Shown one piece after another: positions 47,817 to 57,600 of a stretch of 64,000 nt of DNA. Numbering within the stretch: the stretch's first letter is position 1; every line of letters begins with the position of its first letter. Origin of the DNA: Hoyosella rhizosphaerae (GTDB taxonomy: Bacteria > Actinomycetota > Actinomycetes > Mycobacteriales > Mycobacteriaceae); NCBI RefSeq assembly GCF_014643175.1, contig NZ_BMJH01000001.1:1339926-1403925 (forward strand), in the 5' to 3' direction. A program made the position numbers and the translations under genes. The notes beneath the pieces were generated by a model. That model did not search any database and was not told the DNA's origin. It worked only from the letters and a program-made list of their open reading frames with translations.

Positions 47817-49040
47817 TCACAAGCCCGTTAACGGGCGGCCGATAAAGTCACCTTGCTCGCATCCGGGAGGTATCGCGAAGACCGCAGACCCCACGGGTGT
47901 CGTCCATTCATTGAGTACGTCAAATTCCGCAAGTCGCCGCTGAATCGGTAAAAACTGCTTCTCAATGTCAGCTTGGAAGGTCGCGAAAATTAGTCCGCTA
48001 TTGCTCACCTGCCCTGGCGATGGCGGGTCGTCGTAGTTGTATGCCCGCCGAAAGAACTCTTCATCGGGGTGAAGCGCACGCGCTCGGGCAATGTGCGACG
48101 ACGGCGGAATAACGGGTATTCCAAACCTGTCTTTCGCATCGAAATCAGGCTCGTCATGTTCGTCCTTCCCCGTCAACGGTGCACCGTTGACGAGAGTACG
48201 CCCCATCGACAATTCTCGGTCGTTACGACCAAGTTCGTCCCACGTATCGAGTTCCATTTCGATGCGCCGCACCACCATGGAAGTACCGCCGTTCAGCCAC
48301 GCGTACTGGGTGCTGTTGTGCCACACCAACCGACCAAAATCAGGCTCCTTCGGAGACAGATTGTTGGTGCCATCGACCTGCCCCATGAGGTTTCGCATGG
48401 TCGCGCCTTCCGGCACACTTCCACGAGCATCTCGGAATCCTCGTTGCACCCACCGCACGGTTGCTCGCGTTTTTACACTGCGTGACAACACTCGGATGGC
48501 ATGCGCCATGGGAACGGGGTCGTCCGCGCACACCTGGAGGAGAAGATCGCCGCCAGTGAACTTTTCATCAAGTTCATCGATGTCAAAAGAGGGCAACGGG
48601 GCGATCCACGGTGGTCTGTGCTGCTCCGTTCCAGTGACCGCAAATACTCGTGGCCCAAGCCCGATCGTCACCGTTAGACGTGACGGGTTGGCAGCGAGTT
48701 CGGGTTCAAGGTCCGCTAGTCCCGGTTTCCCTTGCGTCAATCGTGCAGCGTCCTCCGTCCAGGCTGTCAGCACACCAACCACGTCACCGCGCTGAGCCTG
48801 CGATGGCAGGTCAAACGCAACAAAGGTTCCCCATGCCTGCGGGGGTGTTGCAATACCTGCCTGGTGTTCGCCGTAGAACGGAACTGTTGAGGAACCCTGT
48901 GCGGTATCGACATCATTGGCACGTGCGACGACGTCCCGGGTTCCCCACCCCAGCCCCGCGGCACCGGCAGCCAGAGCTCCCGACGCTAAGATGTGTCGAC
49001 GAGAAACCCCGGACGAGTAGCCGGGGTCACTGCGTCTCAT
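47817..49040 (-). CDS. Tat-exported DyP-type heme peroxidase (EfeB-like)
   Basis: A 407-residue dye-decolourising peroxidase. The twin-arginine signal (GVSRRHILASGALAAGAAGL) means it is folded with heme before export. Family marks are GQVDGTNN (the GxxDG loop), LNGGTSMVVRRIEMELDTWD, PPSSHIARA with the likely heme-ligand His, and RRAYNYDD. EfeB members take part in iron acquisition or peroxide use; which applies here is unknown. ATG 49040 overlaps the PCuAC gene by 14 bases. The frame opens at 49193 but runs inside that gene. Confidence 0.92.
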   Translation of the reverse strand: MRRSDPGYSSGVSRRHILASGALAAGAAGLGWGTRDVVARANDVDTAQGSSTVPFYGEHQAGIATPPQAWGTFVAFDLPSQAQRGDVVGVLTAWTEDAARLTQGKPGLADLEPELAANPSRLTVTIGLGPRVFAVTGTEQHRPPWIAPLPSFDIDELDEKFTGGDLLLQVCADDPVPMAHAIRVLSRSVKTRATVRWVQRGFRDARGSVPEGATMRNLMGQVDGTNNLSPKEPDFGRLVWHNSTQYAWLNGGTSMVVRRIEMELDTWDELGRNDRELSMGRTLVNGAPLTGKDEHDEPDFDAKDRFGIPVIPPSSHIARARALHPDEEFFRRAYNYDDPPSPGQVSNSGLIFATFQADIEKQFLPIQRRLAEFDVLNEWTTPVGSAVFAIPPGCEQGDFIGRPLTGL

Positions 49041-49569
49041 GGTCGCTGTGATCCTCGGTAGTGCTGTGATCCATCGGCGCGTAGTTTTCGTTCCCGCCAG
49101 CAAAGTTACGCCCAGAGAATGACACATCTTGGGTAGATCCGTCATCGAACTCAAGGATGATGACAACCTGACTGCCGGGCGTAATAGGGTCACTCAGCCC
49201 CATCAGCATGAAGTGGTCAGAACCCGGCTCCAGTACGTGGGTGTGGCCTGCAGCGATCGTGATTCCGTCAGGTTTTTCTTGCATCACTGGTTGCCCCCCG
49301 AGGGTGACTACCTCGTGGATCTCAGCTACGGGACTCACCGTCGATGACACCCCAGTTATCTGAACGTCGTCACCGCCCTCGTTGGTCAATTCAGCAAAGG
49401 CGGGAACCATCCCGTCATCAGCGGCCCGCACCCAAGCATCAACAACAGTCACTTTGTCGGCATCGGTCGTGGCACCTTGTGTGACCGCGCTGTCTTCCCC
49501 AGTGGAACATCCCACCGCTGCGACGAGGGCCGTCGCAGCGAAGACTGAAATCGTACGAAAATTCCTCAT
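49027..49569 (-). CDS. PCuAC copper chaperone lipoprotein
   Basis: A 180-residue exported lipoprotein (lipobox AAVGC, Cys21) with the PCu(A)C copper-binding cupredoxin-like domain. The motif H-x10-M-x22-H-x-M is visible (IHEVVTLGGQPVM ... SDHFMLMG), close to the canonical H-x10-M-x21-H-x-M. A His-rich tail (MDHSTTEDHSDHETQ) may bind extra copper. It delivers Cu(I) to exported enzymes, typically the CuA site of cytochrome oxidase. AGGAAG lies six bases before the ATG. Translational overlap with the DyP gene suggests a shared process. Confidence 0.93.
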   Translation of the reverse strand: MRNFRTISVFAATALVAAVGCSTGEDSAVTQGATTDADKVTVVDAWVRAADDGMVPAFAELTNEGGDDVQITGVSSTVSPVAEIHEVVTLGGQPVMQEKPDGITIAAGHTHVLEPGSDHFMLMGLSDPITPGSQVVIILEFDDGSTQDVSFSGRNFAGGNENYAPMDHSTTEDHSDHETQ

Positions 49570-49613
49570 GAAAACTTCCTGGTTGTGCGCGCAAAAACTG
49601 CACGCGGAGAAAC

Positions 49614-49646
49614 CTCTGAGTGCGACTGCGGTCGCATCATTCAGAG
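49614..49646 (-). terminator. Hairpin between two minus-strand genes
   Basis: CTCTGA-g-TGCGAC loops through TGCG to GTCGCA-tcat-TCAGAG, giving two 6-bp helices stacked around a small internal loop. It lies after the gene ending at 49663 and about 45 bases before the PCuAC start. It could be a terminator or a 5' leader structure of the PCuAC operon. Confidence 0.5.
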
Positions 49647-49662
49647 CTAGGAACAAACGCCA

Positions 49663-50229
49663 CTAGTGCGCGTGATGAAACGCGGCAACCGGCGGGCCGC
49701 GTGTCCCAGTTCCCGATACCAGGGTGAAGTTGCACCAGCGGTCTGAATAGTCCCGGTGCAAGAGCGGCAACACATTATGGTGGGCCGCTTGGGGTACGCA
49801 AAGCGAACGGAGCGCATTGTGCACCGCCGTCCGCACGCACCTGCAGCCTTGTTCGCCGCCATAGATTACAAGGGCGGCAACGACCACAGCGGTTGCGTGA
49901 GCCAACACCATTGCTCCGCTGTGATGCGATGAACTACTAAGTGAACTGTGCGCAGCATCCCCATGCAGAGACACCGGAGTAGCCCACATCAAGGCGACGT
50001 GCGCTACAACTTGCCCTGCTGCGAGAACACCGACCAGCGCCCGACGCCCCATAGTGCGGTTGTGGGCGGCAGCTGCACCGAATGTGCCCGCGATGAGAAG
50101 GATGAGCATCATCATCGCTGTGGGCGGATACCCACCTCCAGCCGTACCATGAGCGGCAATGGCGACACTCGCGGTAACTGCCCCCACACCAACACCACGA
50201 AGGCGCTGCGAGGTGGCAGTTGATGGCAT
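49663..50229 (-). CDS. Membrane protein with Cys/His-rich tail
   Basis: A 188-residue protein with about four hydrophobic segments (VGVGAVTASVAIAAHG, MMMLILLIAGTFGAAAAHN, ALVGVLAAGQVVAHVALMWA, MVLAHATAVVVAALVIYGG). The tail is rich in Cys and His (EQGCRCVRTAVHNALRSLC, AAHHNVLPLLHRDY). I do not recognise the family. Its position between MarR and the copper chaperone makes a metal-related role plausible but unproven. The start could also be TTG 50268, overlapping the marR stop. With the promoter at 50240-50268 the ATG 50229 would be nearly leaderless. Confidence 0.6.
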   Translation of the reverse strand: MPSTATSQRLRGVGVGAVTASVAIAAHGTAGGGYPPTAMMMLILLIAGTFGAAAAHNRTMGRRALVGVLAAGQVVAHVALMWATPVSLHGDAAHSSLSSSSHHSGAMVLAHATAVVVAALVIYGGEQGCRCVRTAVHNALRSLCVPQAAHHNVLPLLHRDYSDRWCNFTLVSGTGTRGPPVAAFHHAH

Positions 50230-50239
50230 ACGAACCACG

Positions 50240-50268
50240 ATAGCGCTGATCAGACACCTAAGTGTCAA
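50240..50268 (-). promoter_or_regulatory. Promoter with palindrome at the end of marR
   Basis: On the minus strand TTGACA (50268-50263), 17 bases, then CGCTAT (50245-50240). The palindrome GACACYTARGTGTC (50253-50266) covers the spacer and part of the -35. MarR control of the downstream genes from this site is inferred. Confidence 0.5.
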
Positions 50269-50717
50269 TCAGTTTCTGTGACAGCGCTCTCAGCTAAAGC
50301 CGTCAGTATCGGTATCGCGTCCGCAAGTTGGGTCCGAACATCATCATCGAGCATCGCAATTCGCTGTGAGAGCTGCGTTGCTTGGCTTTCTGCAACCGAC
50401 CGCAATGCCGCCCGGCCCAACTTTGTTAGCGTCACCAAGATCGCGCGTCGATCATCCTCGTCTTGGATCCGCTCGACAAGGTTCGCATCCTGCAAGCTAT
50501 TAACCACAGTGGTCGCGGTCGGTTGAGAACACGGAACGTAGGTGGCAAGTTCACCGATACGGGCTGCCCCGTTGTCTTTCAAGTAGGCAAGGATGACGAG
50601 TTGCGTTGGTGTCAACCCTCGTGTGGTCGACGAGCGCCGAATGCTCCGCACGAGTCGGTGCAACGCTATGACTAAGTCCAAAGCATCAGCATTGCTTGCT
50701 GATGACTGAGTGCTCAC
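50265..50717 (-). CDS. MarR family transcriptional regulator
   Basis: A 150-residue winged-helix regulator: LTPTQLVILAYLKDNGAARI, GELATYVPCSQPTATTVVNS, LQDANLVERIQDEDDRRAIL is the typical DNA-binding core. One Cys in the recognition region (VPCSQPT) could act as a redox switch, which is inference. It is upstream of the membrane protein, copper chaperone, peroxidase and thiol oxidase genes. GTG 50717 has AGGGGGT upstream. Confidence 0.92.
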   Translation of the reverse strand: MSTQSSASNADALDLVIALHRLVRSIRRSSTTRGLTPTQLVILAYLKDNGAARIGELATYVPCSQPTATTVVNSLQDANLVERIQDEDDRRAILVTLTKLGRAALRSVAESQATQLSQRIAMLDDDVRTQLADAIPILTALAESAVTETD

Positions 50718-50733
50718 CTGCCACTACCCCCTG

Positions 50734-51555
50734 CTAGTACAACTTGCGCGGCCGATAGTTCGGTGCCTCACCCTTCATCCGTGCCTTGCGCGCTATTTTG
50801 CTGTTCTCACCGGTGAGCAGCCGAAGCTGAATTCGACGCTCGGTGGCGAAAGCCTGTGCGGGTGAACCCGACCACGCGGCATTGAAGATCTTTTTTGCAC
50901 CCGCGACAGCGTCAGGTGACTGCTGCACAAGAATGTCGATCAGGTCCTGCGCGGCCGCCTCGGGGTCATCAGAGGCGTGGGTCACGAGACCGATGTCCTT
51001 GGCTTCCGTGCCACTGATCATTTTTCCGGTCATGGTGAGAAGTTTTGCGGTGTCGATACCGACGAGTTCCCGCAGTGTCGCGGTACCCGTCATATCCGGG
51101 ATGATTCCCCATTTCGCTTCGAGGACCGAAAGTTCAGCGTCGGCAGCGGTAAACCGAAAATCGGCCGCAAGCGCGAGTTGCAGCCCGCCGCCGTAACAGT
51201 GGCCCTTGATGACGGCGACCACGGGCACAGGAAGTTCACGCCATGCCCAGCATGCACGTTGGAACATATTTGTTCCACGGCCCGGCAACGGCACAAACGA
51301 TGGCACGGGGACGAAGTACTTCGCGATCCGTTTCGGTTCTTTCGTTGCGGAGGGGAAGTCAAGCCCTGCACAAAATGAAGACCCCTCACCGGTGAGAACT
51401 ACCGCGCGCACATTGCGGTCTTGCTTGATCCTGCCCGCAATGTCGACGAGTTCCGCCAACATGTTGAGCGTCAGACCGTTGAGCTTGTCCGGTCGAGACA
51501 GCGCAACGTGCGCAACAGGGCCATCAACACGGTAGGTAACACTGGACTCCGACAT
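50734..51555 (-). CDS. Enoyl-CoA hydratase/isomerase (crotonase) family protein
   Basis: A 273-residue crotonase-fold protein. VVLTGEGSSFCAGLDF and VVAVIKGHCYGGGLQLALAADFRF supply the oxyanion-hole peptides. EAKWGIIPDMTGTATL carries the second acidic position, while the usual first Glu region differs. The reaction could be hydration or isomerisation of an acyl-CoA; the substrate is unknown. ATG 51555 lacks a ribosome-binding site, and TAGCAT seven bases upstream suggests a leaderless transcript. It lies 78 bases after the NRPS gene but a hairpin separates them. Confidence 0.88.
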   Translation of the reverse strand: MSESSVTYRVDGPVAHVALSRPDKLNGLTLNMLAELVDIAGRIKQDRNVRAVVLTGEGSSFCAGLDFPSATKEPKRIAKYFVPVPSFVPLPGRGTNMFQRACWAWRELPVPVVAVIKGHCYGGGLQLALAADFRFTAADAELSVLEAKWGIIPDMTGTATLRELVGIDTAKLLTMTGKMISGTEAKDIGLVTHASDDPEAAAQDLIDILVQQSPDAVAGAKKIFNAAWSGSPAQAFATERRIQLRLLTGENSKIARKARMKGEAPNYRPRKLY

Positions 51556-51600
51556 GATGCTGATGCTAGCCGAAACCAACCCTCGATGCTTTTCACCGCA

Positions 51601-51626
51601 CCCACCCGACCGTCGGATCGGGTGGG
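51601..51626 (-). terminator. Hairpin after the NRPS gene
   Basis: CCCACCCGA (51601-51609) and TCGGGTGGG (51618-51626) form a 9-bp stem with an 8-base loop, eight bases past the NRPS stop. No T tract follows in the direction of transcription, as is common in this lineage. Confidence 0.6.
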
Positions 51627-51633
51627 CAGGTCC

Positions 51634-54600
51634 TCAGCTTTGAGCGGATATGTGGCGTGCCAATAGCGGGCCGATGATATCGAGCGCGGCCGGTTCCACC
51701 ATTTGCTGGTGCGTCACTGGAACTTCATGGACCACTAGTTCACCTGTGGTAATTGCTTCCCACTCCTGCGGTGTGCGCTCGTTTCCTGAAGGATCGACCG
51801 TGTTCTCCGCTGAGAAGAACACCAACTCGCCGTCAAACTCCTTCGGCGTGAACTCTGTAAGAATCCGCGCGGCGTCAGCGAATCCACCGTGAATGCGTTC
51901 CATATGCATTGCGGTGAGCCCTGTGGGCTGGCCGAAGGCATCATCAATCAACGATGCCGCGTCTTCGTAGGTGATTTCGTCGCTGGCGGGGAGGTCGACC
52001 CCAAAGCTGCGCACGAGTTCGCCGATACCTGGCACTTCCGTTTCAGCCACGACATAGCTGTCAAGAAGAGCGAGCGTGACAACTTCTTCACCCGCCTCGC
52101 GTAGTTGCACAGCCATCTCCTGCGCGATGACACCGCCGAGCGACCAACCCAGCAGATGATAAGGCCCCTGCGGTTGGATATCGCGAATGTGTCGAATGTA
52201 ATCCTCAGCGAGAACTTCAATCGACTCGGCTGGTTGCGCCCCCGTCAGCGACGGCAATTGCAGTCCGAAAACAGGGTGGTCCTCTGGTATATGAGCGGTC
52301 AGGCCGGTATAGGCCCATGACAGCCCCACACCTGGGTGAACACAGAACAGCGGCGCTTTTCGGCCATGTGGTCGGAGGCGAATCACTGGTGCGAGCAGTT
52401 GCCCAGCAAGCTCGCTTGGCGCTTCGTCCGGACGCTGCATACGTTCAGCCAGCCCCGCCGGTGTCGGATTAAGGAACACAGCTTGCAGCCGGATTGTGCG
52501 CCCGGTCGACTTTTCCAGAGCGCCCACCAGTGTGGTGACGCTCAAGGAGTTACCACCAAGGTCGAAGAAGCTATCAAAAGCGCTCACTCGCTCGATGCCG
52601 AGGACATAGGCGAACGCGTCAGCAACGGCTTGCTCTAGCTCGCTACGCGGCGCAACGAATTCCTTTCGTAGCGATTCAAGGTCCGGTGCGGGCAGCGCCT
52701 TCCGATCAAGCTTGCCCACAGGTGTGAGCGGGACCTGATCGAGCAACATGATCACAGACGGCACCATGTAGCCGGGGAGGAACTCGCCCAGGTAAGCGGT
52801 GAGTTCTTCGGGCGTTGCTGTTTCGCCCTCGTGGAGCAGCACGTACGACACCAGGAGCGTGTCGCCATTAGCTCGCTGATGCCCTGTCGTCGTCGCGAAG
52901 CTGACGTTGGGGTGGCCCGCCAAAGCCGTATCAATCTCACCGAGTTCAATACGTAGGCCGCGGACCTTGACCTGGAAGTCAGAGCGCCCCACAAATTCGA
53001 GTTCGGGTTGAGGACCACGATCGACCCAACGCACGACGTCGCCTGTGCGGTACATCCGCTCGCCTGGTTCGCCAAATGGGTTGGCGACGAATCGTTCACT
53101 CGTTAGCCCTAGGCGGCCGCGGTAGCCGCGTGCCAGCGCAGGCCCTGCCAGGTAGAGCTCTCCGGCAACGCCAGCCGGCACCGGCTGGAGGCGTGCGTCG
53201 AGAACAAGGGCACTAAAGCCGCGCGTAGTTGCACCGATGGTGATGGGCTCGCCGACCTGCATGGGTGCGGTGATGCTGCTCATGATGGTGGTTTCTGTCG
53301 GCCCGTATGCGTTGACCATGGAACGGCCAGGGGCCCACCGAGCTACTAGCTCGGGCGGACATACGTCACCAGCGACGAGGATCGACTGAAGTTCGTCAAT
53401 GCCGTCGTCCTCGACTGAAGCGAGAACCGCTGGTGTGAAGAAGGCATGCGTAATTGCCTTGTCCTTCAACAGTTCCGCCATGTCACGGCCGCCGTACACC
53501 GAAGGCGGAGCAACAACAAGTGATGCTGCAGAGCCATACGCCATCAGCATTTCGAACACCGAAGCATCGAAGCTTGGTGACGCCGAGTGGAGCACCCGAG
53601 ATTCGGGGGTGACAACAAGGTGGTCACGCTCTTCGGCAGCAAGGCTGGCGAGGCCGTAATGCGTGACCTCGACGCCCTTCGGTAGACCGGTCGAACCAGA
53701 TGTGTAGATGAGGTAGGCCGGGTTACCGAGTTGGAGCGGTTGTGTGCGCTCAGCATCCGTAATCGGCGCTGAGGACTGGCTGGCGATCGCCGCAGCGGTA
53801 GGTGCGTCATCGAGTTGGAGCCAGGTCACAACATTGGTCAACGTCGTTCGATGCGTTGAGATCGTGACACCCGCTACCGCCCCAGAGTCGGTGAGCATGT
53901 GCTCGATACGTTCAGGCGGGTAGTTCGGATCAACGGGGACAAACGCTGCCCCGGTCTTCGCTACCGCCCACACTGACAGCACCGATTCGAGCGAGCGTGA
54001 CAGCCCGAGTGCAACAACCTTTTCCGGCCCCGCACCAAGTGCAATAAGCGCACGGGCGATCTTGTTCGATTGCTCGTCGAGTTGGCGGTACGTCAAGGAC
54101 GTCTCACCGAACTCAACGCCTGTCGCATCTGGGTTGCGTTCCGCAGCGGCTTCGAGGATCGCTGGCAACGACTGAGGCAAAAGTCCTTCTGGGCCGTGGA
54201 CCGGCGCAAACCGGTCGCGTTCGTCGGTGCTGAGGAGGTTGATATCGCCGACCTTGCAGGTCGGCTCAGCCACCACAACCTGGAGGATGCGGAGGAAACG
54301 ATCCGCAAACTCGCGCACCGTCGACGCGTCGAAGAGATCCGTCGCGTAGGTGAATGCGGCTTCAAGGTCGCCATGTGCACTGCCATCGCCCGCGAGGATT
54401 AGTTCGAGGTCATACTTGGCCACTGCTGTGGGGAACTCCAGCGGCTCAACACGAACCCCATCAAGTTCCACACTGACATTGCCGAGGTTCTGGAACTCGA
54501 TCGTCGCCTGGAAAAGCGGCGCATGGGCGGTCGATCGTTCAGGTTTAAGCACCTCAACGAGCCGTTCGAATGGAACATCGGCCTGCCCGAATGCCTCAAG

Positions 54601-57600
54601 GTCCACTTCTTTTGCTTGTGTCAGTAGACCTTCGAAGGACTGATCGCCGTCAACCTGGGTGCGCAGCACCAATGTGTTGACGAACATTCCCACGAGGTCG
54701 TCGAGCGCAGCTTCACCGCGCCCGGCGATCGGGGTGCCGATCGCGATATCACTGGTGCCCGATAGTCGCGACAACAGCACTGCAAGCGCGGCATGCAGAA
54801 CCATGAAGGGCGTCGCGCCGTGGCGTCGAGCAAGTTGCTCCACATTCTGATGCAACTCTGCTGGGATCGTGAACCGAACATCGTCTCCGCGGAGTGTTTG
54901 TTGCGCGGGTCGTGGTCGATCGGTGGGTAGTTCAATGACATCCGGCAAGCCCGCAAGCGTGCGCTTCCAGTACTCCACCTGCGAGTATGCGACGCTGTTG
55001 GTGTCGGTGTCGTCGCCGAGCACTGTGCGCTGCCACAGAGTGTAGTCGGCGTATTGCACGGCCAACGGCTTCCAACCGGGTTGCTGCCCGTTGCACCGAG
55101 CGTGGTACGCCGTGACGATGTCGCGAGCAAGCGGCCCCATGGAGAAACCATCCGCTGCGATGTGGTGCACGACCACAACAAGAACATATTCAGTACGCGA
55201 CTTCCGGAACAAACGTGCACGCACCGGCACCTCTGCTTGCACATCGAACCCAGTACCTGCAATACGGATGATCCGCTTGCGGAGCTCGGCTTCGTCGGCC
55301 ACGTCCTGTGGAATCAGGTCGGGAACGACTTCCTCCGACGGCACAATGACCTGTGAAGGGCCTTCTTCTGACCGAGGGAACACTGTGCGTAGCGCTTCGT
55401 GTCGCTCGATTACGTCACGCAACGCCGCAGAAAACGCGGCCACATCTAGATCCCCGGTGAGCCGCACCGCAAGTGGCACGTTGTACGCCGGTGATGCGGT
55501 GTCGAACTGGTTGATGAACCACATGCGTTGTTGTGCCAATGACACGGGCACGTGCACTGGTCGTTCCTGAGGCTGCAGCGGTGCCCGGTCTGACAGTGCC
55601 TCTCCGGCGTGTTCGACACGCACCGCAAGGGACTCCACTGTCGGGGCTTCGAACAATTCCCGCACACCCAATGCCGTTCCCAGAGCGTCGTTAATCCGTG
55701 CGATGACCCTAGTGGCGACTAGTGAGTTGCCGCCTAGGTCGAAGAAGTTTGCGATGACGCTAACGCGGTCGTCCCCAAGGACTTCCGCGAAGATGCCCGC
55801 AATTGCCTCTTCGACGGGGTTACGTGGGCCGACGTACTCGGGCTCGAGTGCTGCCATGTCGGGAGAAGGTAGCGCCTTGCGATCAACCTTTCCTACCGGC
55901 GTCCGCGGCATTTCGTCGAGCGGAATTATCAGCGATGGAACCATATGCGACGGCAACGACTGTGAGGCGTGCTCAGTCAGCACAGCGGTGTCGATGACCG
56001 CCCCATCACGCGGTGAAACATAGGAAACCAACATGGTTTGGCCGTTTGCCCTCTGGTGACCAACGGTGACCGCGACGCCGACACTGCTGTGCGCGCCGAG
56101 GACCGCATCAATCTCACCGAGCTCGATGCGGAACCCACGTACCTTCACTTGGAAGTCCGAGCGTCCCACGTACTCGAGTTCTAGTTCATCGCCAGTCGCA
56201 GACGGTACCCACCGCACGACATCCCCGGTGCGGTACATTCGCTGGCCGGCTTCGCCGAAGGGGCTCGCGATGAATCGTTCAGCGGTGAGACCACTGCGAT
56301 CGTGGTATCCGCGTGTCAGCCCAAGACCCGAGACGTACAGTTCACCCGCTGCCCCGATCGGCACTGGTTGGAGACGTGAGTCCAGTACAACTAGTTCTGT
56401 CGCACGTAGTACACCACCGAGCCTGACCGGTCCTTCCGCAGTCATCGGAGCACTGACAAGGACCATGATGGTTGTTTCAGTGGGGCCATACCCGTTGTAA
56501 AGGTTTCGGCCCGGCGCCCACGTTTCGACAACTGATTCTGGGACTGCCTCGCCGCCGACCGTCACGTTGCGGAGTTCTTCGAGACCGGCTGGGTCCATGG
56601 AGCCGAGCGCGAGAGGGGTGATGAATCCGTGTGTGACGCGCTTGTCTTTGAGGATGGTTGCGAGTTCGTCGCCGCCATAAATCTCGGGCGGAATGATCAC
56701 CATCGTCGCGTGGGCGCCAAATGCATAAAGGAACTCCAGCACCGAGGCATCAAAGCTAGGCGAGGAGAAATGCATCACGCGTGAGTCGCCCGTAGTTCCG
56801 TATCGACTCTGAGCTGCGATGGAGAAGTTTTCCAACCCGCGGTGGGTCGCCAAAACACCCTTTGGTTTTCCAGTTGAACCGGAGGTGTAAATGATGTACG
56901 CCGCGGAGTCGATATAGACCTGACCGCGAAGTTCGTCCGCAGAAATCGGCGCGGTCGATTGCGCCAGCACTTCGTTCTTGAACTCGTCGCTGTCCAGTGC
57001 AATCCACGGGATCTCACCCGGCAGCGTGTTCAGCCTGCGGCTTGTCGTGATACCGAAGGCTGCGCCTGAGTCGGTGAGCATGTGCTCAATACGGTCACGG
57101 GGGTAGGTGGGATCGACTGGCACGTAGGCACCGCCGGTCTTGGTTACCGCCCAGATTCCCAGTATTGACTCAATCGATCGTGAAATACCCAGTGCCACAA
57201 ATGCCTCGGGACGAACACCGCGTGAGATCAGAACTCGAGCGAGCTGGTTTGAACGCTCGTCAAGTTCTCGGTAGCTGATCTGGCGATCCCCGTCGATGAC
57301 GGCGATTCGATCTGGATTGCTCGATGCTGCATCGGTGAGGATTTGCGCCAGCGTCCGCGTTGTGACGCCTGGAGGTCCTGCCACTGGCACCAAGGCGCTG
57401 CGCTCGTGCGCTGTCAGCACGTCGACTTGTGCGTACGGCTTTGAAGGCTCAGCGAGGATCTGCTTCATGATCTTCGCTAGGCGCTCCTGCAACGCAACCA
57501 TGTCAGCGGCACCGAAGAGGTCTGGGAAGTACTTCAGCTTCAGATGCAGCGCATCGTCTACGTAGGCCACCAGCGTAATTGGGTAGTGGGCTGCGTCGAC

